A stretch of 39,885 nt of DNA from positions 1 through 39,885 of the forward strand of contig DVNH01000003.1 of the NCBI GenBank assembly GCA_018714565.1. Direction: 5' to 3'. The translations under genes were made by a program, and so were the position numbers. The notes under the pieces were generated by a model. It was not told where the DNA came from, did not search any database, and worked only from the letters and a program-made list of their open reading frames with translations. Source of the stretch: Candidatus Merdicola faecigallinarum (GTDB taxonomy: Bacteria; Bacillota; Clostridia; TANB77; CAG-508). Positions 29,960 to 37,391 of this stretch are shown piece after piece. The stretch's first letter is position 1. Each line of letters starts with the position of its first letter.

Positions 29960-30007
29960 TGTGCGATTGCGAAGCAATCTGTACATCTGGCGAAGTCACT
30001 TTTCTTA
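29960..30007 (-). repeat. Dispersed two-hairpin repeat, copy C
   Basis: GATTGC-GAA-GCAATC, TGTACATC and TGGC-GAA-GTCA (last hairpin with one mismatch). Similarity to copies A and B extends to about 29940. It lies in the gmk-priA gap and is in the same orientation as the other two. Confidence 0.85.
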
Positions 30008-30028
30008 TGTCAAAAACTAGCTTTTCTT

Positions 30029-30064
30029 CAAAAAAACTACTCTATACTTTGTATAGAGTAGTTT
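30029..30064 (-). terminator. gmk-operon terminator
   Basis: Perfect 14-bp arms (AAACTACTCTATAC, 30034-30047 with 30051-30064) and a TTT loop are followed on the minus strand by a T-run. It lies 5 nt after the gmk stop and shows that priA is not in the same transcript. Confidence 0.9.
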
Positions 30065-30068
30065 ACTT

Positions 30069-30644
30069 TTAGAATTCAGGATTTTCTAAGTTTTCTTCAC
30101 TTTTTATAATTGCAGTAATAATTTGTAATGTTTTTTCTAAGTCATTATTTTTCAAAACATAATCATAAGACCCTATTTTTGATTCTTCATAATCAAATCG
30201 ATTCAATCTTAATTGAATTTCTTTTGGGCTTGGTTTATCGATTCTATTTTCTAATCTTTTTCTTAATTCCTCTTTTGGCACTCTTAGGAAAATAGTAATG
30301 ACTTTGGTATCATTTTTTAATAAGTTTACTAAATTTTCCGTTCCATTTACATCAATATCTTTTACTATAATTTTGCCATCTTTCATTTTATCGTTTAATA
30401 CTTTTTTTGATGTTCCATAATAATGATTATGGTGAATATCATACTCATACAATTCGCCATCTGCAATCATTCTTTCAAACTCTTCTGTTGAAACAAAATT
30501 ATAGGTCTCTCCTGGTACATCTCCAGGTCTTATTTCTCTATCTGTAAAGGAAGGGATTGCTATTACATTTTCAATTCTTTTTATTAATTCTTTTTGTATT
30601 GTATTTTTTCCTGCTCCCGCAACTCCTGATAATATTACTAACAT
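30069..30644 (-). CDS. gmk: Guanylate kinase (divergent)
   Basis: The 191-residue protein has the P-loop SGVAGAGKNT, the GMP-binding region SFTDREIRPGDVPGETYNFVSTEEFERMI, GELYEYDIHHNHYYGTSK and the lid-like FLRVPKEELRKRLENR. The layout is that of Gmk, which phosphorylates GMP to GDP. The P-loop (GVAGAGKNT rather than GPSGVGKGT) and the GMP segment differ more from the consensus than those of neighbouring genes do from theirs. Its start overlaps the rpoZ stop by 7 nt. The gene comes after rpoZ, the reverse of the usual gmk-rpoZ order. Confidence 0.88.
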   Translation of the reverse strand: MLVILSGVAGAGKNTIQKELIKRIENVIAIPSFTDREIRPGDVPGETYNFVSTEEFERMIADGELYEYDIHHNHYYGTSKKVLNDKMKDGKIIVKDIDVNGTENLVNLLKNDTKVITIFLRVPKEELRKRLENRIDKPSPKEIQLRLNRFDYEESKIGSYDYVLKNNDLEKTLQIITAIIKSEENLENPEF

Positions 30645-30829
30645 ACTTTTGTTACCTTTCCTTCCGCAATTTCGTTTACCGCTAATGTAACTGGCGATTC
30701 TTCTTTTACTTTTGTATATACTTCGCCTCCGGCTGCAATTTGTCTTGCCCTTTTTGCAGCCATAATTACTAAAGCATATCTATTTTCTACTTTTTTTAAT
30801 AATTCTGTAACACTTGGTTTTACAATCAT
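30638..30829 (-). CDS. rpoZ: RNA polymerase omega subunit
   Basis: The 63-residue protein has the short omega fold: KPSVTELLKKVENRYALVIMAAKRARQIAAG, then PVTLAVNEIAEGKV. The RYALVxxAAKRARQI block is diagnostic. It stabilises the polymerase beta' subunit. It lies 18 nt after remA and overlaps gmk, so the three are co-transcribed. Confidence 0.95.
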   Translation of the reverse strand: MIVKPSVTELLKKVENRYALVIMAAKRARQIAAGGEVYTKVKEESPVTLAVNEIAEGKVTKVC

Positions 30830-30847
30830 TTCATTTCATCTCCTTTT

Positions 30848-31093
30848 CTATTCTTCATCAACAGTATCTAATCTTCCTGCAACTGTTTCAGGTTGAACAG
30901 CTGATAAAATAATATGGCCAGAATCCATAATAACAACAGCTCTTGTTCTTCTTCCATAAGTAGCATCTACTGCTGTTCCTTTGTCTTTTGCTTCTTGCAC
31001 AATCCTTTTTATTGGAGCTGATTCTGGACTTACAATTGCTATAATTCGATTTGCTGAAACAATGTTTCCGAATCCAATATTTACTAGTTGCAT
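30848..31093 (-). CDS. remA: RemA-type regulator (DUF370)
   Basis: The 81-residue protein has [66 protein letters not shown]. This is the full RemA/DUF370 signature. In Bacillus RemA is a DNA-binding activator of matrix and osmoprotection genes. It occurs between yicC and gmk or rpoZ throughout Firmicutes, as here. A ribosome binding site stands before the ATG and a gap of 16 nt separates it from yicC. Confidence 0.96.
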   Translation of the reverse strand: MQLVNIGFGNIVSANRIIAIVSPESAPIKRIVQEAKDKGTAVDATYGRRTRAVVIMDSGHIILSAVQPETVAGRLDTVDEE

Positions 31094-31109
31094 ATCATCA
31101 CAATCCTTT

Positions 31110-31991
31110 CTATTCTACATTTTGTATTTGTTCTCTCACATTTTCTAATTCTGTCTTGACTTGTATTACCAAATTAGTAATTTCTAAACAATTTGATTTT
31201 GAGCCTATTGTGTTGATCTCACGATTCATTTCTTGTATGATAAAATCCATCTTTTTTCCTATCGCAATTTCTTCTTTTTGTTCCAGTAGTCCTTTGATTT
31301 GATCAATGTGGCTCTTTAAACGAGTAATTTCTTCTTCAATCGATGATTTATCTGCATAAATAACTACCTCTTGAGCTAAACGCGATTCATCAACTACTCC
31401 AGCCTGTAATATTTCATTTAGCCTTGTCTTTAATTTTACTATATATTCATCGATAAGTCTAGTAGAATGGTCAGAAATTTCTAGAATATGAGAATAAATT
31501 AGCTCTATTCTCTTCAAAATATCTTCTGCCAATTTTTTTCCTTCTAATTTTTTCATTTCAACAAAGCAATCTATTGCTTCTGTTAGAGGAAAGATTAATT
31601 CATCCCATATCACAGTTTCATTTTCATCGTTTTGCACTGTAAATGCATCTGGTAATCGAATTAATTTCATAATTGAAATATCATCAATAATTTCATTCTC
31701 TTTCGCAACTTTTTTCAATTCTTTTACATATTCTTGAATTAGTTCTTGGTTAATATGAATACTTTTTCCTAAAGAGCTTTGATTTAAAAAAGTAATCGCA
31801 ATATCAATTTTTCCTCTTTTTACTTTTTCCACCACTAATTTCTTTATGTTTTCCTCTAAAAAACTTAGTTGATATGGTATTTTCACATTAAGATCAATGT
31901 ATTTATGATTTACTGACTTTATTTCTACTTGATATTCTCTACCTTCTTTTTCATATTTTGCTCTTCCATATCCTGTCATACTTCTTATCAT
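31110..31991 (-). CDS. YicC/YloC family endoribonuclease
   Basis: The 293-residue protein starts [14 protein letters not shown], the YicC N-terminal hallmark, and goes on with [17 protein letters not shown]. The C-terminal half is helical and ends in the conserved [23 protein letters not shown] and [19 protein letters not shown]. The family is an endoribonuclease that acts on structured RNA in Escherichia coli and Bacillus. It is the first gene of the yicC-remA-rpoZ-gmk group. An intrinsic terminator for the previous gene lies just upstream. Confidence 0.96.
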   Translation of the reverse strand: MIRSMTGYGRAKYEKEGREYQVEIKSVNHKYIDLNVKIPYQLSFLEENIKKLVVEKVKRGKIDIAITFLNQSSLGKSIHINQELIQEYVKELKKVAKENEIIDDISIMKLIRLPDAFTVQNDENETVIWDELIFPLTEAIDCFVEMKKLEGKKLAEDILKRIELIYSHILEISDHSTRLIDEYIVKLKTRLNEILQAGVVDESRLAQEVVIYADKSSIEEEITRLKSHIDQIKGLLEQKEEIAIGKKMDFIIQEMNREINTIGSKSNCLEITNLVIQVKTELENVREQIQNVE

Positions 31992-32054
31992 ATTCTTTTC
32001 TCCTAAATCTTTCCTTATTTTTTCTTTTTACAACTTCTTTTGATAATAAAAATC

Positions 32055-32100
32055 GGGGCATTAACTTCGCTCTAATACATTAGAAATTTAATTATGCCCC
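32055..32100 (-). terminator. Terminator of the Lys/Thr-tailed membrane protein gene
   Basis: GGGGCAT/ATGCCCC arms (32055-32061 and 32094-32100) enclose an inner CTAAT/ATTAG stem. A T-run follows on the minus strand. It lies 15 nt beyond the stop at 32115. Confidence 0.75.
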
Positions 32101-32114
32101 TTATGTTTTTTATT

Positions 32115-33332
32115 CTATTCCTTTGTACTCTTTTTTGTTGTAGTTTTGGTTGTTGTTTTCTTCGTAGCTGTTTTTGTCGTTCCTTTTGTAGATTGCATTT
32201 TTGTCGTTTTACTTGTTTTTGTTGTACTTGGTGTTTTTGCTGTTTTACCTGTATCTGATGTCTTTGTTGTTTTTGAAGTTTTCGTTGTTTTTGCTGCTTT
32301 TGGCATATTTTGTCCTTTTTCTACTTTTTTTGTTTCCTTTTCCGAAACATTTTGCTCTTCTTTATTGATTTCTTTGTTTGTTAATTCTTCTTTATTTTTA
32401 TCAATTGTTCTTGACATTTTTTGTGAGTTTGCTTTTATTCTTCTTTCTAACATTTCTAATTTTTCATTCATTGTTGGTTCTATATTTGAAGTTTTTTCTT
32501 CTTTTGACTCTTTTTCTGCTTTTCCTTCTTCTTCAACATGAGGAATGACTGTTTTTTCTTCCACTATTTTTTCTGTTGGTATTTCTTCCTTATTTTCTAC
32601 TTTTTCTTCTATTTTTTCCTTTTTCTTATTTTTCTCTTTTTTGTCTTTCTTGTTGAACCATCCTTTTTTGTTTTCTTCTGGTTGTGTTTCTTCTTTTATT
32701 TCTGCATTGTTTTCCATTTCTTCTTTTTTCATCATAACTGGACGAAGTCTATCTTCAGAAAAAGGAATTTCTTGTCTTGAAAGAACTTCTACTTTTTCTT
32801 GTTTGTTCTTCTTTTGTTTTTTCGTTATCTTTGACTTTTCTGGTTTTGATTCTTTGACAATATCGTTAATATCATTTTGACTCTTTATATATTCTTTTTT
32901 TGCCTTCATATAAATCCCAATCGATTTAATAACATAATATATTGAATAAACAACAGCTGTTATAGAAACCGAAGTAATAAAAATGTCTGGTACAATTTGG
33001 AATACATAAATTCCTCCTAATGTCAGAACTGCTAACAATAGCATTTCTATTCCGTATACACATAATTTACCATTTTCTTTTTTATAACTTCTTTCAAATA
33101 AAATAATTGACAAACATAAAATTCCAACGCTAAATACTTTCAAGTCAACAATAAAAATACTACTATCTATATTTTGATATCCTAAGATAATTAAAATTAA
33201 ATATGCTAATACTAAAACTCCAATTAATATATTAGAAAAAATTCTTTTATTTACTGCTGTTTCATATTCTTTTGACATCCTTTTCTTTTCTTTAATATTG
33301 TTTCCGATCTCATCTACCATTTCTTTTTTCAT
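32115..33332 (-). CDS. Membrane protein with long Lys/Glu and Lys/Thr-rich tail
   Basis: I recognise no family. The 405 residues start with a basic cytoplasmic helix. Four membrane segments follow at about 32-50, 59-76, 94-112 and 118-136. The rest, about 260 residues, is highly charged and likely disordered: blocks of KKDKKEKNKKKEKIEEKVEN, then KTTKTSKTTKTSDTGKTAK and TTTKTTTKKSTKE at the end. The tail resembles histone-H1-like or nucleoid-binding tails, and could bind DNA, RNA or acidic polymers at the membrane. It follows rsmE by 12 nt in the same direction. Confidence 0.7.
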   Translation of the reverse strand: MKKEMVDEIGNNIKEKKRMSKEYETAVNKRIFSNILIGVLVLAYLILIILGYQNIDSSIFIVDLKVFSVGILCLSIILFERSYKKENGKLCVYGIEMLLLAVLTLGGIYVFQIVPDIFITSVSITAVVYSIYYVIKSIGIYMKAKKEYIKSQNDINDIVKESKPEKSKITKKQKKNKQEKVEVLSRQEIPFSEDRLRPVMMKKEEMENNAEIKEETQPEENKKGWFNKKDKKEKNKKKEKIEEKVENKEEIPTEKIVEEKTVIPHVEEEGKAEKESKEEKTSNIEPTMNEKLEMLERRIKANSQKMSRTIDKNKEELTNKEINKEEQNVSEKETKKVEKGQNMPKAAKTTKTSKTTKTSDTGKTAKTPSTTKTSKTTKMQSTKGTTKTATKKTTTKTTTKKSTKE

Positions 33333-33344
33333 TAATAACTCCTC

Positions 33345-34103
33345 CTAATTTAAATCTCCTAATTCATACATTAAAATGCTTAACATTGATAATGCAACTG
33401 TTTCTGTTCGTAAAATTCTTTTTCCTAAAGTAACTATTTTTGCTCCATTTTCTTTTAAATCTTTTACTTCGGATTCTTCGAATCCTCCCTCTGGACCAAT
33501 TACAATACCAATTTCTAATTTTTCTTTTTCTAGAAGATTTAAGTTTTTAACTTCTGTTTTCATACTATTCCTATTTTCATCTTCATAGGCTACTATTACT
33601 ATATCATATTTTGCTATGTTTTCACATAGTTTTTTGATATTTATAAAATTATCTATTTTTGGAATTTTATCCCTTCCACATTGTTTTGCTGCTACCTCTG
33701 CAATTTTTTGCCATCGTTCTTTCTTCTTTTTCTCATCTTTTTCATTTACTCGAACAACACATCTTTTCATTATGGTTGGAATAATTGTAGTTGCACCTAA
33801 TTCTGTTGATTTTTGAATAATCCATTCCATTTTTTCTGCTTTTGGTAAACCTTGAAAAATGGTTACATTAATATTAGGCTCTTTTTCCGATGCTTCTTCT
33901 TGCTTGATTTTACAAAAAATTTCATCTTCACTTATTTGTACAATTTCGCACTGATAATTTACCCCATTTTCTTTATTTCCTATTATAATTTCATCCTGAA
34001 CTTTTTTTCTTAAAACATTTTTTATATGATTTACATCTTCTCCTCGAATATGAATCGTGCTTTTATCTTTTATTTGATCATTTGTAACAAAAAATTTAGG
34101 CAT
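33345..34103 (-). CDS. rsmE: 16S rRNA (uridine-1498-N3) methyltransferase
   Basis: The 252-residue protein has an N-terminal PUA-like part (FFVTNDQIKDKSTIHIRGEDVNHIKNVLR). The SPOUT knot has KAEKMEWIIQKSTELGATTIIP, AEVAAKQCGR, IGIVIGPEGGFEESEV and TLGKRILRTETVALSMLSIL. All RsmE signatures are present. It methylates U1498 of the small-subunit rRNA. It is the first gene of a two-gene unit with the Lys-rich membrane protein. In many Firmicutes rsmE follows prmA; that gene is absent here. Confidence 0.97.
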   Translation of the reverse strand: MPKFFVTNDQIKDKSTIHIRGEDVNHIKNVLRKKVQDEIIIGNKENGVNYQCEIVQISEDEIFCKIKQEEASEKEPNINVTIFQGLPKAEKMEWIIQKSTELGATTIIPTIMKRCVVRVNEKDEKKKKERWQKIAEVAAKQCGRDKIPKIDNFINIKKLCENIAKYDIVIVAYEDENRNSMKTEVKNLNLLEKEKLEIGIVIGPEGGFEESEVKDLKENGAKIVTLGKRILRTETVALSMLSILMYELGDLN

Positions 34104-34177
34104 TTTCTTCCCCTATCTTATATTTTCTCTATTCTTTGCCATTATACTATTATTTTGTTTTTCTTTCAAGTAATTTT

Positions 34178-34213
34178 ACGAAAAAGAAAAAGATTGTGAA
34201 TCTCACAATCTTT
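34178..34213 (-). terminator. GNAT gene terminator
   Basis: The 11-bp perfect stem AAAGATTGTGA/TCACAATCTTT (34189-34199 and 34203-34213) with a three-base loop is followed on the minus strand by TTTTTCTTTTT. Confidence 0.9.
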
Positions 34214-34239
34214 CTCTTAATAGATTTATTTTTATATTT

Positions 34240-34839
34240 CTATATTACAGTCATCATTCTTCTATATTTTTTATTTACTAAATTAAATCCTATACTTTCA
34301 TAAAATTGAATTAGTTTATCATTTTTTGCTACCAAAGATACTTTCTTATATCCTTTTTTTTGTGCGATGTGATAAATCTTTTGGATCATAATTGTTGCAT
34401 ATCCATGTCCTCTATGCTCTGGCTTAATTGCAATATTCGATATGTAAAGTTCATCTTCTTTACATTCTTCAAAGAAAAACCAACCTTTTAAAGAACTATA
34501 GATAAATCCAAGTTTGTTTAACAATCCTTTTTGTTTGGTAACAACTTCTTTCTCACTATTAATCGTTAAACGATCAATTTCCTTTCCTTCAATTAATAAA
34601 ACCATTCCTATCAATTGATTTGCTTTCTTCGCAACTAAAATGTTATCTAATGAAAATCTGTTATTATCCATTTTCATTAATTTTTCTAACGTTTCTTTTC
34701 TTTCTTTTTCTGAACCATATCCCCATTCTTCTTCAGGTTCCGGTTCTGTAATATAAATTAAATCTACGATATCCTTGATATCTTCTTTTTTTGCCTTCTC
34801 TAGGGATATTCTATTATTTCCCGACGGGGCACTTTTCAT
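34240..34839 (-). CDS. GNAT family acetyltransferase
   Basis: I choose the ATG at 34839 because GGAG precedes it with better spacing than the track GTG (199 residues). The acetyl-CoA site is IAIKPEHRGHGYATIMIQKIYH, the Q/RxxGxG/A motif A. The end KVSLVAKNDKLIQFYESIGFNLVNK is motif B with the usual ESIGF turn. An insertion of about 40 residues lies between beta strands (KGLLNKLGFIYSSLKGWFF). The substrate is unknown. It is a single-gene unit. Confidence 0.9.
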   Translation of the reverse strand: MKSAPSGNNRISLEKAKKEDIKDIVDLIYITEPEPEEEWGYGSEKERKETLEKLMKMDNNRFSLDNILVAKKANQLIGMVLLIEGKEIDRLTINSEKEVVTKQKGLLNKLGFIYSSLKGWFFFEECKEDELYISNIAIKPEHRGHGYATIMIQKIYHIAQKKGYKKVSLVAKNDKLIQFYESIGFNLVNKKYRRMMTVI

Positions 34840-35178
34840 TTTAAACACTCTCCATTTTCTTTATTTTTTCTTTTTGTGTTTTATTTTATTTGTATTTGAT
34901 AACCACTCTCCTCTGTTTTTTGCTAGCAAATTACTAGCTTATATATATTATACTATATCTCTAGCTAAAAGTAATCTAAGCTTAATGGAGTTTTTTCTAA
35001 GATAATTCTACCTTTCTTATGGCTTTTATGAAATTTTCACATTATCTTACTAATTCTCTGTTTTTATTTGTTTTTCTCTTATTTTCTCTTTTTTATAAAA
35101 GTGCTCTAGTAATTTTATGAATCTATTTTTCAAATTGAATTTCTAATTAATCTATTATATAATTTTTTTGGTGATTAT
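34840..35178. other. Non-coding divergent gap
   Basis: This 339-bp AT-rich gap lies between the divergent GNAT and MGMT-like genes. It has a TATAAT box on the minus strand near 34950 that may serve the GNAT gene, and loosely paired TAGCT/AGCTA arms around it. No gene is visible; the 76-residue ORF in the track is a shadow. Confidence 0.45.
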
Positions 35179-35490
35179 ATGAAAACTGTTTTAGATGACG
35201 ATTTATCTTATTTAATCTATTCTGTTGTAGAAGAAATACCTATTGGAGCAGTTGCAACCTATGGTCAAATTGCAAAATTAATCGGGAAAGAAAAAAATGC
35301 AAAACTTGTTGCTAGAGCTTTAAAGCTGTCTTCTTTATATGGTAATTTTCCTTGTCATAGGGTTGTAAATCATGAAGGAAGAATCGCCCCCGGCTGGAGT
35401 GAACAAATTAATCTATTAAAAAGTGAGGGTATTACTTTTAAAGATGAATTTCATGTGGATTTAAAAAAACATCAGTGGAATACTTTATAA
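35179..35490 (+). CDS. MGMT-family (O6-alkylguanine transferase C-domain) protein
   Basis: The 103-residue protein is only the C-terminal domain of the methylguanine methyltransferase family. The helix-turn-helix region is AVATYGQIAKLIGKEKNAKLVARALK. The active site reads FPCHRVVNHEGRI, with the acceptor Cys. The alkyltransferase-like (ATL) proteins of similar length have Trp or Ala there and cannot react, so this protein may be a minimal active form, or a DNA-lesion sensor that kept its Cys. It is monocistronic on the plus strand with GGTGATT as a weak ribosome binding site. Confidence 0.88.
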   Translation: MKTVLDDDLSYLIYSVVEEIPIGAVATYGQIAKLIGKEKNAKLVARALKLSSLYGNFPCHRVVNHEGRIAPGWSEQINLLKSEGITFKDEFHVDLKKHQWNTL

Positions 35491-35504
35491 TAAATACATA
35501 AAAA

Positions 35505-35539
35505 AATAAAGCATATGACTATTGGTCATATGCTTTATT
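35505..35539. terminator. Bidirectional terminator between convergent genes
   Basis: Perfect 15-bp arms (AATAAAGCATATGAC) and a 5-nt loop have A/T runs on both sides. It lies between the MGMT-like gene and the ABC transporter gene that ends at 35541. Confidence 0.92.
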
Positions 35540-35540
35540 T

Positions 35541-37391
35541 TTACGCTTCTTCTTCCACATCAAATTGGCTATTATATAATCCTGCATAGAATCCATCTTT
35601 TGCTAATAATTCATCATGAGTTCCTTGTTCTACAATATCTCCATGGTTCATTACCAAAATTAGATCTGCATTCTTAATTGTAGATAATCTATGTGCAATA
35701 ATAAAACTTGTTCTTCCTTTCATCAAGTTATCCATTGCAGCTTGAATTTGTTGTTCTGTTCTTGTATCAATTGAGCTTGTAGCTTCATCCAAAATTAATA
35801 TTTTAGGGTTTGCTAAAATAACTCTAGCAATTGTAAGTAATTGTTTTTGTCCTGCTGAAACATTACTTGTCTCTTCATTTAGATCTGATTTATATCCTTT
35901 TGGTAGTGTTTTTATAAAATGATGAACATGTGCTGCTTGTGCTGCTTCAATTACTTCACTATCTGTAGCATTTGGATTTCCATATTTTATATTATCCTCA
36001 ACTGTTCCACTAAATAACCAGGTATCTTGTAAAACCATACCAAACATCTTTCTCAAGTTTCCTCTATCAAAGTCTTTTATATTATGCCCATCGATCGAAA
36101 TTGAACCACTATTAACATCATAAAACCTCATTAAAAGTTTAACCATTGTTGTTTTTCCTGCACCAGTTGGACCAACAATAGCAATTTTTTGTCCATCTTT
36201 TACTTGTGCACTAAAATCATTAATAATTGTCTTTTCTGGATTATATCCAAAGTTAACATGATTAAATTCTACGTTTCCTTTTAATTTTTCTATATCAATA
36301 TTTCCTTTTGTAGTTTCTACTTCTTCTGGTTCCTCTAAAAATTCAAATACTCTTTCTGCTGCAGCAATCATAGATTGTAATGTATTAGAAATTTGTGCAA
36401 TTTGCGTAATTGGTTGTACGAATTGTCTATTGTATTGTATAAAACTTTGGATATCTCCAACTGCTATCTTTCCTTGTATTGTTAAATATCCCCCTAAAAT
36501 TGCTACTGCAACATATCCAACATTTCCAATAAAATTTGTTACAGGGAACATTAATCCTGATAAAAATTGAGATTTCCAAGCAGATTTATACAATACATTG
36601 TTCGCTTCTTTAAAAGTATTTGTTACTTTTTCTTCTCCATTAAATACCTTAACAATATTGTGACCACCATATACTTCTTCTACTTGACCATTTACATGAC
36701 CTAAATAATCTTGTTGTGCTTTAAAGTATTTTTGTGAATGTTTTACAATGCTTCCTACTAAAAGTGCTGTAACTGGTAATATAATTAGCGAAACTAAAGT
36801 CATAATCCAGCTGATAGAAAACATCATAACCAAAATTCCTATTACTGTACAAACTGCAGTAATAATTTGTGTCACACTATGATTTAAGTTTTGAGATAAC
36901 ATGTCAATATCATTTGTAATAATAGATAAAACTTCTCCATGTGTTTTTCCATCAAAGTATTTCATTGGCAATTTATTGATTTTATGTGCTAAATCATTAC
37001 GCATTCTATAAGTGATTTTTTGCGTAACTGTTGTCATTGTAAATCCCTGTACTAGAGAAAATGCTGCACTTAATGTATATAAACCTAACAATGATAGAAG
37101 AATGGTTGCTATTTTTTCAAAATCAATTCCTGCTCCACCTGATATTTTATTTACGATACCATTAAAAATTTCAGTTGTTGCATTCCCCAAAATTTTTGGC
37201 CCTACTATTGTAAAAATGGTACTTCCAATAGCAAATAATATTACAATTATTACTGGTAATTTATATCTAGCTATATAGTTTTTTAATAGTTTTTTAGTTG
37301 TTCCTTTAAAATCTTTTGGTTTTTCTACTACTTTGCCAGCTCCCCTTCTCATACCTCCCATTGGAGGTCTTACATTATTATTCTCTGCCAT
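35541..37391 (-). CDS. ABC exporter subunit 2 (permease-ATPase fusion)
   Basis: The 616-residue half-transporter has a cytoplasmic basic N-terminus with MGGMRRGAG, six membrane helices (residues about 45-340) and a nucleotide-binding domain (about 370-610). The Walker A motif is GPTGAGKTTM, the signature is VSAGQKQ (a degenerate LSGGQ) and Walker B is ILILDEATSSID with the catalytic Glu. The H-loop is IAHRLST. It overlaps its partner by 14 nt and forms the canonical-site half of a TM287/288-like heterodimer. Such exporters pump drugs or lipids. The transported compound is unknown. Confidence 0.93.
   Translation of the reverse strand: MAENNNVRPPMGGMRRGAGKVVEKPKDFKGTTKKLLKNYIARYKLPVIIVILFAIGSTIFTIVGPKILGNATTEIFNGIVNKISGGAGIDFEKIATILLSLLGLYTLSAAFSLVQGFTMTTVTQKITYRMRNDLAHKINKLPMKYFDGKTHGEVLSIITNDIDMLSQNLNHSVTQIITAVCTVIGILVMMFSISWIMTLVSLIILPVTALLVGSIVKHSQKYFKAQQDYLGHVNGQVEEVYGGHNIVKVFNGEEKVTNTFKEANNVLYKSAWKSQFLSGLMFPVTNFIGNVGYVAVAILGGYLTIQGKIAVGDIQSFIQYNRQFVQPITQIAQISNTLQSMIAAAERVFEFLEEPEEVETTKGNIDIEKLKGNVEFNHVNFGYNPEKTIINDFSAQVKDGQKIAIVGPTGAGKTTMVKLLMRFYDVNSGSISIDGHNIKDFDRGNLRKMFGMVLQDTWLFSGTVEDNIKYGNPNATDSEVIEAAQAAHVHHFIKTLPKGYKSDLNEETSNVSAGQKQLLTIARVILANPKILILDEATSSIDTRTEQQIQAAMDNLMKGRTSFIIAHRLSTIKNADLILVMNHGDIVEQGTHDELLAKDGFYAGLYNSQFDVEEEA

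Noticed and set aside
32146-32880. Three long plus-strand ORFs rich in Phe, Val and Ser
   Set aside because: They are the complement of the Lys/Glu/Thr-rich tail of the minus-strand gene.
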